This document shows positions 52,101 through 64,000 of a DNA stretch of 64,000 nucleotides, one piece after another. Origin of the DNA: Amblyornis subalaris (taxonomy: Eukaryota > Chordata > Aves > Passeriformes > Ptilonorhynchidae). Within the stretch, counting starts at the first letter, position 1; each line of letters opens with the position of its first letter. Position numbers and translations under genes: made by a program. The stretch covers positions 496,001-560,000 of the forward strand of contig JACAXG010000124.1 in assembly GCA_018881555.1 (NCBI GenBank), in the 5' to 3' direction. The notes below the pieces were generated by a model. The model worked only from the letters and a program-made list of their open reading frames with translations, was not told the origin of the DNA and made no database searches.

Positions 52101-55100
52101 AGNTGCTGCCTAGGTTATCTGACACGGCATATTTTGCTACAGATGGGTAGCTATGTCATTTAGAGAGCAAATTAATTTTTTGTGAATTTGGTCATGCAGC
52201 AAAAGGTCCACTTTGGGAGCTCTTCTATACTTAATCAACTTGACCGCGGCCTGAGAACATGTGCTTCAAAACAGTGAGTGGTGGTGTACTCTGTAAGGGG
52301 AGTTACAGCAGCTCCATCTTGTTAGGGAGAAGCCAAGTGCCAATAGATATTCTCCTTGTAAACCATATTTCATTAAGAACTACCAGATTTCTTGCCCCCT
52401 CCACATGAGCAGCTGCTGTTCACAGTCAGAGTCACAAACCATCCAGCACTGCAGAGCCACAGAACTTTCACTGGGGTTTGGCTTTGCAGACGGGAACATT
52501 TCTGTGCAAGTAAGCTCATATTTGATCCCTGCACACAGCTGTCACCATTACAGTCAATAAAGCCTAGATAGAGGCCTACAATGCAGTTTTGTGACCAGAT
52601 GCACTCTAATGACAGCAGCACAAAATTCCCTTGTGCCAGTTCACAGGACACAGAAGGACCAAGAGACTGCAAGAGTCTGCCTCAGGGCTATGCACTAACT
52701 GGGCTCTTCCTAGCCCTTCTTTGCTCCCTGCTGAATCCTGCCCTCACTTCTCCATAATCTTTGGAAAAATAGGTGCTCTGTGAAGGTGTTTTTTTCCCCC
52801 CAGTCAACTGATGAGATCATATGTTTGGGTTTGTTTGTTTGGGTTTTTTTTGAGAAACCAGAGAAAAGAGAAGCACCAAGATCCAGTCTCAGTGAAAATG
52901 TTCTTGTTTGGTGAATGTTGGCAAATGGTGCGAGACCATTAAACTAACAGAGGCAAAGAGGTTAAGTTTTGTACATTGTATAAAAGCAGAACACTTATGA
53001 ACTTACATTGGTTCTCCCCAGAAAAGCAAATAAAGACTATGATCTATTACAAAAAAATCTAAAAAACATACGCAAGAAGCTAAACACACCTTACATGCCA
53101 CATGCTCTAAAAACTCAGATCTAAATCACTACTGCTTTTCAAAGAATATAAATTCAAAGATACAAGACAAAGTTTAATCCTTTAACTTACAGAAAACTAC
53201 TTAGCACACAAATAAAGATCTTCGTTAAAAAAAAAGTAATCTTTAAGTGCATACACAAACTGCTGTTAAATAGTCTGTAAATAGCTGCTCCTCTGGGCAG
53301 AGTAAAGATTTTGTGATATACTGTTGTCTCTTCCTCTGAAATGCAAACTGTTTTCTTTATTACTGATATAATAATGCTTTTATAAAAGATCAGCTGCAAT
53401 ATTTGTATGTGCAAACCACATATGGGTATGTGCTCAGACACCATGTGAAGAATATTGCAGCAGGCAAATAATAGAAAAATATTTAATTCTTCTTCAAACA
53501 TGTGCTTTAGAAGGGAAATAGTTTATTTTGAGGGAAGCTCTCAGGGGAAGTGCTATAGACCTTATTCATGGCTAGACGTTCCCTAATTTCATCACACATG
53601 CATCAACAAGACTGTCCTGAAAATCACCACAGCTTCAGCCTTTAGGTGTAAACTAGCTGAAGATTATCTCAGTAGTGGACCAGGTGAAGGTCTAATGCAA
53701 GAGAAAGGTTTTTTCCCATGGAACAAAGTTCAGCAATATTCTCTATACCAAAAGTAGCTAGCACAAAGGACATGAAATTTATTCTTNTTGCTTTTAATTT
53801 ACTGGAAATTAGAATGTGGCAGCTCCTAAGCCAACATATGTGTTTCTTAACAGAAAAGCTACATCTCCTCACCTTCCCCTCCCACAAGCTGCAATTTCAG
53901 AAACACTTAAATAGACGGTTCTTGCTTTCAGGTCTGCAACTGCAAATGACTTCATGAGCTCCCTTCTGATACTGACACTTGACTTGCCAACACCAAGAAG
54001 TTTAATCACTGACCTGTTTTGGGATGGCGTGGTCTCACATCAGCTGTGTGTCCCAGTCCTTGGAGGGTCAGGGTCATACATTCTTAGAGGGCTGCAAATG
54101 CAGGTTTCTTGTCATGAAAATGGAGAAGCCACAGCTGGCCATCAAGGAGGAGGTACAAACAGAAGCCCAAGTGAAAGAGCTAAAGGAACCTCAACCATGA
54201 GCATATACCTGTAAAGGCTCTATATAGTCTTTGGCATGGTCTGTTCCTGTGTGGGATTGATGAGGAGCTGGTGGTTCTCGCCCCCAGCTGCAGCCTCCTG
54301 TGCTGGTGGTGCCAGCACAGATCCTCCTGGGTCACCTGGAGCATGTGGGGTGGCCTAAGGAGGCACTTCAGGCAGATGTCCAATGACGACTGGTTTCCTC
54401 CTCTCCACTGCAGTTCTGGGAAGTACTGAGGAGATGACAATAGCCAGGTAATCCAGATACAGTGCACATCTGCTCCTCTAGTTCAGGCAGTAGCTACAGA
54501 TCCAACCTCTGTGGCAAAGGCTGTGCGGGATTGGTTTGCAGGTGCTGCTACTGGGGTTAGTCCCCCCAGCTGCTCTTTCTGAGCTTCTCCCACTTCTCTG
54601 TCTGTTAGGAGATATTATCCTTCTACTTATCAGTTTTGCTTCCCCCTGCCAAAATAAAAGTTTACCCTGGCATTTCCTTGAAGTAGAAGCTTATAAGTTC
54701 TAAATCAGGAGGCATGTTTAATTAAGACAGTGGTGAACATCACTCGAGGATCACTTAGGCAGAAGAAAAAAAACTATTAAAAACCCCTGTGTTTTTTCCC
54801 CTCATCTTAAAAGCCAAAAAATAAGCTAATTAGAGTAATCATCCAAATACAAACATCCCGCCAAACATCCTCTTCTGCGTTCACTCACCAAGGCCTCCAG
54901 TTGAAGAGGTCACTACAATTCCCCCTCAAAAAACCAAAGGGGAGATACTGCTGCTGACCATCTCCTTCCCACCTGGCTCGTGCAGTGTATTGTCCAGACA
55001 TCAAAGCAATTCCCATTGTGCAGATAGCAACACTCCTCCAACTGGTGCAGGCAATTACCAGTCAGAGAGGCAGNGATGCAAACACCACCACTGAGCAGCT

Positions 55101-56681
55101 AATGTACAGAGCTATTGCACAAGGTGCACAGGCTTTTCATGCTGGAAATTCAAGGAAAGCTGCCCTATGCAAGCCCTAAGGTGGAGCTGTGTCTGTAGGC
55201 TGAGATCTTGTTGCTGCCACNGACCTCTTCAGCCAGAGAGCTCTCCTACCTCTGCAAGGAGCTGCCCAGCTGGGAGGACCACAAACTGCTCTCACCCTTC
55301 CCCATCCACAGGCATTGCAGAGGAGGGAGGCCAGGAGCTAAAAGCCAGGCTTGGATTCTCCTCTTCTTGACTAGCAGAAATATACGTGGCAGCATCTCAG
55401 CCTTGGAGTAAAAAAAGCAGAAACTTGCCCACTCTCCTTGTCCCTCTTCCCAAGGTGAGAAGCTGCATTTGGAGTCGATAAACACGCTGCAGTAACTGTT
55501 GTGTAACTCCTGCCCCTCACTGATCCTTGCAACCAGAGACAAGACATTTGTTTCAGAGCAAGATGCAGCTCTTTCTATTCTCCCTGCATCATCTTATTAC
55601 TCTCCTAATACACTCCTACCTGCAAGAGCTCTTTAAAGCTTTTTCCTTGAAGGTTTGCACCTGATGTTATCAAAGGTAATTAGATAATTGACACACAATT
55701 CACATAAGTCTCTCTGGTTTCTTTATACATGGTATTTTCCTTGGGCTGTGAACTTTAAATGATGCAAATGGGAAAATTCTCTGTTGTTTTACGGTTTTTA
55801 ACTTTAGGCTACATTAAAACTAATGCCTAATTGATTTTGATATATCTAAAGCACTTTATTGTTCTTTTAATAATAATTATTCTTTGTTCCAAGTTGTTCT
55901 CTTGCCAACGGTCGTGCCTGTTATGTTAATGACTCCAGTCTCTTTAGGGACTGACAGAGGTTTTGTTATTTATCAAATCACCTGACTTGTGTTGTTGTTA
56001 TAATCACTGTTTCAGTGGGAAGATGTTTACCAAGGTTTGTTCAGTAGAACTGCCTGTAAGAAATTAGTCCCAAACAGTTTAAGTGGAAAGGTTAGGTAGA
56101 AAATAGCAATTTTTTTTTCCTGATCGGGCTGTCTTCAGTTTGCATTTGACTACAGTATCCTTTTAAGTTCTCTAGACAAGGAGCAGTCACATATTTTCAA
56201 TGCATGCTTATAGTTCTCCTAATTTTGCTAGTTTTGATGTTCAGAGGTCTTTGGAAGCAATGTTCACCTTAACTGCTCCCTCAGAAACAAACAAAAATTA
56301 GATTGTGCCCACTTAAATTCTACCACAACTCTGCCATACGTTAACCAACTAATTTAGATTAGAAGGTTTTAGGATAGAGGTACAGCACTGAAGAACTGAA
56401 GTGTATGGGCATGTAAAAAATTAAGTTATAGGGCTCAACGTAAAGAGACACAAATTAAAAAAAAAAAATTCCTTTAAAGATAAATAATAGGTAATAATCA
56501 ACTCTTTCTTCCTCAGTCTTTGAAGATGATTGATTGACTAATACTATTCTTCTATATGACTCAAACTTCTGCAGTTAATCCTCTTTATGAAGACGATGTA
56601 TTTTATGTCTTATCAGTTGTAGATAGAAGAAGAACTAGAGGTGCTAGGAATTTCTAGGGGTTTTTTTGTTGTTGCTTTTTT
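43131..56681. other. Long intergenic stretch, no recognised gene
   Basis: About 13.5 kb of mainly AT-rich sequence without a coding exon, RNA gene or interspersed repeat that I can name. Patches with raised GC are at about 49690-49990 and 53950-55480. Open frames of up to about 110 codons (51314-51649, 51793-52125, 52373-52672 on the minus strand; 54985-55179 on the plus strand) have no family resemblance or splice context. Purine-rich (46281-46300) and A-run (46806-46820, 47505-47518) low-complexity tracts are present. Confidence 0.55.
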
Positions 56682-56706
56682 TGTGTGTGTGTGTGTGTGT
56701 GTGTGT
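56682..56706 (+). repeat. (TG)n microsatellite
   Basis: About 12 uninterrupted TG units following a T-rich stretch; likely length-polymorphic. Confidence 0.93.
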
Positions 56707-58319
56707 AAGCTGGACAAATAAATCTTGACTTATGTGACTTTTTACTGGAATCAAGTCATCACAAACTTTTTCAATGCTCCCTTACTTGTCACTTGACTAT
56801 TATGTGTGTACAACTATTTTGTCCTCACTTCTCTATTTCTCTTATTTAGGTGGCCATTCAAGATATGATTTACAGTATTGCCAGAGCTAACTTGTTAAAG
56901 AAGAGGACTTTGTTTTCTCTTTCTGTTGATATTACATGGCTGGCATGGCTGGAGCGCGGGAATGGGAGCAGCTGTATTGCTCTGGGCAGCCCTGTAGCTG
57001 GTTGGGCTTGTCTGGTTCTTCACCCACCCAACACAGCAGGTTATTTTAGCAGCAGGAGATGTACAACAAACTGGAAAATTTATGCTGTAGCTTCTGAGAG
57101 GTATTTATTCATTCAGATCATGGTAATTTTTTTTGAAACTGCTGTTTAGCAATCTTTTTCTTTGTATCCTGTAATGTAATACATCCAAATATAAAATAGG
57201 ACAGGTGTACAATTTTTATTCCATAGTTCAGGTTATTAATTACAGTCCAGAAATTTACAGGCATGTGCTCTCTGTAAATCCTTTAAGCATGTTCTGAAAA
57301 CATTGTTTTAATGCATCAGTAAGTTGGTCNAAGTTTCTACAGCTGTTGTTTAATAACATCTAAGCCAACTATCTCAGACTAGTCAGCACAGAAGTTTATG
57401 TTTTCATTTTACTTATTATAATGCATATATTACTAATTGTAGTCTATTGTATAATACTTCAAATGCACACACCTGAAAATATTTTCCCCATTTTTTCAGA
57501 GAGCTATAGTTCCTAAATCACAATAACCAAATAATTTGACCTTGATTCACAGAAAATTAGACAACTCCATCTTACTTGTTGATCGATCTCTACTAGCCGC
57601 CTATCAGCCCACTCATTACTGGCTGTCTTGCCTTGCTTACTCTGACATTGGACAGGGATTACACAAAGTTGTCTCCAGTTCTTCTTGGCCCTTTATATAT
57701 CGTTTATAATATTTGAATTGCCAGGAAATGTTTTGTCCTGAATGTTGTTTAACAGCAAGTGAAGGCTGTAATTCCAGACTCTCAGAAAAGTGAGAGAAAT
57801 GGCTATTTTGCAGGATACCTGCAGGAAAGTGTGTTTATTCACAGAGATGCCTGGAAAACACTCTGACCATCAGAAAGGCTAGCTGATAAACAGAAGCATC
57901 TCAGAGGCTCAGAAGGGACCACATATTTCTGTTTTGCCACCTAGCACTTATTAACCATAGGNGTGTGTGTGTGTTTATGTGGACTGGACTGCTGTGAAGT
58001 GTTGAGATGTGCAATGAACCACATCACCTGGTGAGCTAGGCAATATCAAGCTACTTCAGCCAACAGAGTTTGAGGTGGAAAACTGCAGGTCAGGCCAAAG
58101 TTGGAAGGAATATACCCCTTGCCAGGATAACAACTGTGGAGAACAACCTCTCACCCCAAAGAAGAGGCTTATATAGCCATGGTGCAGATCTGTATGAAAA
58201 ACTGGCAGCAGAGGCCTGATGCATCATTATCCTTCCAGGTGTAGATTACCATGATATGTTTTGATGTAGAGTAGTAGCTGCAATTTGACTGATACGACAG
58301 GAATAAAGGAAAACAAACT
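56707..58319. other. Intergenic segment, no recognised gene
   Basis: AT-rich, non-repetitive sequence with a short interrupted GT run at 57962-57974. The open frame at 56850-57149 resembles no protein I know. Confidence 0.6.
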
Positions 58320-58820
58320 TTAGAAATATAGAGCAGTTTGGGTTGGAATATACCGCACAGATCACCTCATTCCAACTCCCCTGCTGTGGACAGGGATACT
58401 TTCCATTAGACCAGGTTGCTCAGAGCCCCATCCAGCCTGGCCTTCAACATTTCCAGGGATAGGGCATCCAGAACTTCTCTGGGCAACCCATTCCAGCACC
58501 TCACCATCCTCACAGCAAAGAATTTATCCTTCTCTTTTCCAGGCTGGACAATCCCAATTTCCTCATTGGAGAGGTGTCTCATCCCTCTAATTAACTTGGT
58601 GAACCTGCTCTGGACTCGCTGCAACAGATCCATGTCCTTCCTGTGCTGGGGACCCCACAGCTGAATGCAGCACTCCAGGTGGGATCTCACCAGAGCAGAG
58701 CAGAGCAGAACAGAGGGGCAGAATCCCCTCCCTCTCCCTGCTGGCCACGCTGCTTTGGATGCAGCCCAGGACACGATTGGCTTTCTGGGCTGTGAGTGCA
58801 CATGGCCAGGTCATGCGCAT
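58320..58820 (-). mobile_element. CR1 LINE 3' fragment, minus strand
   Basis: About 500 bp of CR1 in minus orientation. The open frame at 58406-58801 encodes the C-terminal part of ORF2: LVRSHLECCIQLWGPQHRKD, LLQRVQSRFTKLIRGMRHLS, then FFAVRMVRCWNGLPREVLDA and LEMLKARLDGALSNLV. The middle block seen in the copy at 20139-20580 (QYLKGAYKRHGEG, FTRACSDRTRGNG) is missing and replaced by a short NEEIGIVQPGKEKDK-like join. The frame stays open through the join. The 3' tail lies at the low-coordinate end (AGCAGTTTGGGTTGGAATA). The element stops at about 58818 by 5' truncation. Confidence 0.93.
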
Positions 58821-61800
58821 TTACGGGATCTCATTTTTCTTTTGTATGAAATACTCCTTCCTGACAATCCTTTGGACAGTGCATTTGTACAGCCTTTACA
58901 CTGGTTCTCTGATTTCCTAGGAACTCATTTAGGGAAGGGACAGGGTACAACTTCTATCCATGTGTTCTGGATAAATTACTGTGGAGGTGCATAAAAACAT
59001 ACAGGAAACCAGTGAAAGGATTCTCTTCTAGCAGGAAGGAAAAGATGATTTTTTACTGCCATCTCTGCAAATGTTGCTTTGATAACGGGAATCATTATAG
59101 ATATTGATTTTGCTGACATGCTGGGGAATAAAGTAGAGGCCTGTACACCTGTAAGCAAAAGCTGCTGCACATTGGACAATCTGTCTCTTTTTGGGTTTTG
59201 GTTTTTTTTTTTTTTTTTTGTTAGGTTTGGTTTTTTTTTTGTGAAAAAAGCCCCTCTGACTTTGACTAGAGGTTAACCTGTATCATGCATTCATCACAGA
59301 TTACACATCCACTTCAGATTTGGAATAATGCCTTCNGTTAAAGTTATAACCCCTTGGTGGCTTATACAAACCACATTTTAAAATAATTCTACTCAGCTTC
59401 TTTTATCTATGTTAGCTCAATATGGATACTCAAAAGTTAAAAGCTTGATGTCAAGNATAAGTTCAGCTGCTTCTAAACACTTGTACAAAGTATATCCACT
59501 GAATAAGATGCTTTCTGTTCTTACATAGTCCCCTCTCTGGGCAGCACTGAATTTTGAACATGGATGAGAAAGCAGATCACCAATGCAATTTTCTCCCTCA
59601 AAGATGTTTGTCTGTCTGTGCTATGAACTCTTCCATGGATAAAATCTGCAGTGAGACCGGCCCATAAGGACAGAACTTCTTCCTTCTCCTCAGGTGCCTT
59701 TCTCCTCCCCATGCCTCTGCTAGAACAAGCCACAGCAAACCATGTACCCTGAGGCAGAAGGGCTTGTGGCTCTGCCAAGTCAAGATCAAAGCAGATCCTT
59801 CCCTTGAGGAAGGGATCTGCAACAGCAGAAGGACCTTTGGCACAGACCAAAGAGATGGNAAGAAAGAGGACCAGGATTCTGGCAGAATCCGGCAGATAGG
59901 GAGTCAGCAGAAGGGACGAAACACCAAACAGGAAAAAAAATCAATAAAATAACTGAAATGCATAAAAAGAGGTAAGGAGCCTTGAAGGCAGAGCAACAAT
60001 GTTCTTTTCTTTTTAGAGTTGTATGTGATGTCTGAAGAGAAACACTTATTATTTTGATCCACAANGGGAGTAGGCAGAGCTACTTCACACTGATCCAAGT
60101 TGACATTTCCTGGAAAATTTAGCTAAACACTTTTCCTCTTTCAAAAAAGCCTGAGATAGAGAGATATATTAAATTGAGGTAAAATGTTCTGCTTTTACAT
60201 ACTATCCACAAAGTATCTTCAGGAACATACACACATACCTTTGGTGGAAACCTCAGAACAACCTTGGGGTCCAGCAAAGCTTTTCTCTAGTTGTGATGAT
60301 GTGTTTCACAATCAATACATTTCAGATTACGGAGTTCTCTTTATTCCAAATTTAAGTCCTTGCAAGAGGACACGATTGCCCCTCAATTCCCGAAAATTTG
60401 TGATGGAAATAAACGTGCAAGCCCTGCTATGAAGAGGTATCCAAAATTACCAGTGGCTGACCCTTGTAGGTCATACTTCCTTCCTATGTGGAATTAAACC
60501 CAATTCCTACTTCTTCCCTTTTAGCACCTATTTCCTCCTTCCTCTCTCAATTAAACTGCCAACTCCTAATCTCACCATTTGGCCTTTCACCTCCTTGAAA
60601 GCTCACAATTCCTGATCTTCTTAATCTAGGATCATTACCATCAATCACTCCTTTAGGCAAGTGAAATCTTTTTTCACAGAGGGATGCCAGAGGCCTACAG
60701 ATGTTTTGGGCTGATAAGATTGTTTTAGTTCTGGTGCCAATTGGGGTTTTTGACTAAACTGTGTCTAGTGGTATCTTTGGCCAATTAGATGCTCCAGACT
60801 GATCAACAGAAATTTGCTTGGACTGTGGTTCCTTCCAGGTTGAGTCATTTAGTGGGAGAGGTGAAGGATTAACTTAATTAAATCAACTAATACTTTGACA
60901 GTGTTAGGGATCCTGCCAAGATTAATGAGGACTAAGGTTAATGAGGACCAAGTTTTCCTTTCCTATGTCTTAATATCTTTAAGATAGTACCACTCGCCAG
61001 ACTTGCCTCACTGCAGGTTCCCTCACATCCTGTACACTGTCCATGATATCTATCTCAATGTCTTATTCATCCGCTTCTCTAAAATGGATCATTCTGAGTT
61101 TTTCTACATCTTTTATTGAGTACAAGCTTTTCTCCTGGGCCACTTTGCAAGGCTCCTTCTCATTCATCTGTTTTGTGAAGCTGGGCACTTANCACTGTGG
61201 CTGCACAAAATAAATAAACTTCTCTTTGCATATAATTAACCTGCTGGACAGTGCTGTAGTAAACACACCTTTAGATAACCGCAAATTATTATTGTTTTAA
61301 CCCATGTCCTCTTTGTTCCCCTGTTGTCTGCATTGTTTTCATATGGCCCACTGAAGCACCTACTGCACTGCCAAGACCTGTAAAAAAGAAAAAAATACTA
61401 AGATAACAGGAATCTTATAAACAAGGAAGATCCTAAGGCATAGCAGATTGCAATGTTTGAATGCAGTTTTTTCAGGAGCTGTTCCTAGATTTTTTTCCCT
61501 CTGGCAACATGCTGTCCAAATGCTAGTAACACCATTTTCAGAAGTCCTGCCCCAGGAGTAATACCACTGATATTAATGATACATTGAAAGAATTCAAAAC
61601 CATTGCACAGAGCAAGTGTATTTTCTGAATGCTGCTGAAGCTTTGGAAATGTGATGCATTTCTCTGAACATCTTGAGCTAAACTTTCTCATTATTTGTTT
61701 TTACACAAGTTTCTTACTTTTAGAAGCTTTTTTTCATATGTTCAGATTTTCTTAAATCCAGTGCATTCAGAATTATAAAAAGGAAATATGAGATTTCAGG

Positions 61801-64000
61801 AGACCTAAGAACAGATTTATGTATTACATGTGGTTAAAAAAAACCCTTGTCAGAAACTAACCACACAAATTCACTACATTTTTTTGAATTAAAAATCTTA
61901 AATAGAAAGTACTACACACTAAAGACTTAATAACTCTATTACTTATTCATCTAAAATTTTCCAGTTGAAAGATACTATGTTAGCACAAGTTTAGCAAAAT
62001 CTCTTGGTACACTAGACATAATAGTCAGGTATTTCTGTTTGGGATTTTTTGTTACCTTTCGGTTTATATTCGCTATTTTTTAAAGGCTTTTCAAAACTTT
62101 CAGACAGGCCAAGATCCTGATAATGTTATGTAAAAGCACTCTTGGACCCCTGTGTTCTAGGAGGATATGGAACAGATTTGGAAGGGGCTTGAACAAGGGA
62201 ATTAATGAACATTACAATAATAATACCAGCTACAAAAAAGTTACTTCTGATCAGTTTGTTTTGTTTTCAAGGGCTTTGAAATTATTTCCCTAATAACCCT
62301 GATGGATTAAAAAAGAAAAANAAAACCATTATCATATTCTTTTTTTTCAATGTACATGCTGTGTTCTCTTGGAAAGCACTGGGTTAACAGCATTACAGAT
62401 GCTCTTTAAATAGAAAATGGATGCACCCCTGGCGTCAGCCACACTGAAAGCCTCCCAGTACTGCCTTCCTAAAATGCTCCATCCCCAATCCATCTGGGTA
62501 GGCTAAAAGGGTTCCTCTCACTCAGTCCCTTGCAGAAGTTATCANTAAAAACGCAAATGAATTGTGATTGTGACTTTTTTTTTTTTTAAACAAAGGTAAC
62601 ATCCACTCCTGCAGAAGTGCAACCTATCTAATCAATTTGGTCAAGCTATTTATGTATGTTTCTTCTATGATCTTCTGTGGCATCTGATTTCATNGAGGTC
62701 ACGGGAGACATCGATGCCTGATAAATTGCCAGTAATCAAAGGTTGTTAAGTGCTTGTCAGCTTCCTTTCAAGCTTAGTCTATCTTTGTCATTAGGGAGAC
62801 TTAGTTCAGCAGCTACAGACCATTTATTCATAAACAGATAACACCCAGGAATAATACATTATATCATTAAAATATCCTTACTGTTGCAGAAACATTTGTT
62901 CTAAAGCAGTCTCATTTTTCTGAAATAAGACCGTGGCCAATGAAAAGTGAAGTCTTGTCATGTCTCTGCAACAAGGCTGCTCCCCCACACCTGAAAGGCT
63001 TTGTTTCCCAGCTCCTCCTCTCTCCTTGAAACCCTGTCCCCCAAGGCCTCTGTTTAGTTTAGATTCTGGAATATATGCAGAGAAAGATGTGTGATTTTAG
63101 AGTTTTAGTTGCACTCGGAGTTTATTTCAGCTTTTCCAGTTGCTCCTGCCTGTTGTAGTAGTTTGCTGGCCACAAAAAAAAAAGCTCAGATATACTTAAA
63201 TGGAAAAAAATTAGGGTAGATGCTGATGAACTCTTAAGATAAAAAGATTTTCTTTTTGGGCATCTTGATTAAAGCCATAAAGTAATTAATTGAAAAAAAA
63301 CTGAAACAAGTAATTAGTTGGGGAAATCAGTATAGCTCCCCTGAAATGATGAGCCCACATCAGTTAATGCCATCTGTGCACTACATTTTAAATATGTTCA
63401 GAACTACCTGGTATTTAAAAAAAAGTCTGTGAAGAAATTTCATAGTCTTTTGAAGAAACATGTGTTAAGAGTTAAATGCTCCTGGAGTAATACTAGAGGA
63501 AGATACATCTGTCCAGAAGTGTATAGGGCAGAAAAGATATGGTTGCAGGAAGAATTAAAGAAATTCTGAATGATAAATTAGTAATGAAATACTCTTATCA
63601 GTGGAAACCTTTGGAGAACACCCAAGACAGACTTTAGCTGAGAGGTAGCGATGATCATTTATTATTAATAAAACTTTTGTTGAAGTAGTCCTGCAAGGAC
63701 TGTTCTCTTTCCCCACANCATCTGACTATTAGTTACGTGGATTGTTTTCTGACAAGGACTGCTAGAGTTTACAGTTTGTGATCAGCTACAAGTGGAAGGT
63801 TTCCTTTGGCAGTGTAAGGCGCTGTGCAATATAACTCAACAAGGGCTGTAAAACGCAGAGAATTTCTTTGCCCCAACAGCAGCCTAGTTCCCATCAGATA
63901 TCTCAAAATCAGACCACTGAGATGCAGTCAGACACTGAATGATATAACCCTACCAGTCTGTTCTGGTTTAGCAATCCTCCTTTGCCTCTCTATTTTGGGC
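58821..64000. other. Intergenic segment at the right edge, no recognised gene
   Basis: AT-rich sequence with a T18 homopolymer (59202-59219) and further T or A runs. No coding exon, RNA gene or interspersed repeat recognised. Open frames near 59521-59850 are on both strands and uninformative. Confidence 0.6.
59202..59219 (+). repeat. T homopolymer (18 bp)
   Basis: Uninterrupted T run within a T/G-rich stretch (about 59187-59240). Seen from the minus strand it is an A tract, but no retroposed body is recognisable next to it. Confidence 0.9.

Noticed and set aside
52373..52672. Cys/Ser-rich 99-codon open frame on the minus strand
   Set aside because: No family resemblance, no splice context and no promoter; compatible with a chance open frame.
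56850..57149. 99-codon open frame after an AG-like acceptor
   Set aside because: Looks exon-like only superficially. The residues match no known protein and no partner exons are visible.
59785..59822. Imperfect inverted repeat (GCAGATCC ... GGGATCTGC)
   Set aside because: Only about 8 clean pairs with alternative pairings; within chance for a window of this size.
1..64000. CRISPR arrays, operons, phage, plasmid or bacterial systems
   Set aside because: The sequence is a vertebrate intron and intergenic region; no spaced direct repeats or prokaryotic gene organisation is present.

Overview
This is nuclear DNA from a bird. The evidence is the many CR1 LINE fragments with the avian-type 3' end (ATTCTATGATTCT-like), three LTRs of about 575-590 bp of a family common in neoavian (especially songbird) genomes, and the 5' end of a vertebrate protein-coding gene with normal GT-AG splicing and a CpG-island promoter. 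I lean towards Neoaves, perhaps a passerine, but I cannot name the species. There is nothing prokaryotic, no CRISPR array and no RNA gene that I can support.

Only one protein-coding gene is recognisable: the 5' end of GALNT7 (polypeptide N-acetylgalactosaminyltransferase 7), on the minus strand. Coding exon 1 (34866-34991) lies in a CpG island at about 34420-35490 and encodes the short cytosolic tail, the Golgi signal anchor and the first stem residues. A 31.6-kb intron 1 (3238-34865) separates it from exon 2 (2783-3237), which encodes the rest of the stem and the lead-in to the catalytic domain. Positions 1-2782 are the start of intron 2. The catalytic GT2 domain and the ricin-type lectin domain are off the left edge of the window.

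Intron 1 holds, from low to high coordinate: an old CR1 with a perfect 15-bp hairpin, an internally deleted minus-strand LTR remnant, two minus-strand CR1 3' ends, an ERVL-like LTR (15286-15858), a CR1 3' piece (20139-20580), a CR1 with broken reverse-transcriptase reading frames (about 26510-28030) interrupted by a segment of about 170 bp that I cannot assign, and a CR1 tail (31355-31460).

The right 28.5 kb (35490-64000) is upstream of GALNT7 and has no gene I can recognise. It contains a (CA)n microsatellite about 0.8 kb from the start codon, a solo LTR with a perfect 5-bp target-site duplication (38491-39076), a second LTR of another subfamily (42545-43130) preceded by a G-quadruplex-type motif, a (TG)n tract, and a minus-strand CR1 (58320-58820). 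From memory of vertebrate gene order, this side of GALNT7 faces a gene-poor interval towards GALNTL6, which fits.

I did not find a convincing previously undescribed biological system. The best leads are the likely template-switch hairpin inside the old CR1, the unassigned insert inside the younger CR1, the AUG-free GALNT7 leader with its purine-rich tract, and a few unexplained GC-raised patches. Repeat edges are good to roughly 10-30 bp except where an exact terminus is stated.
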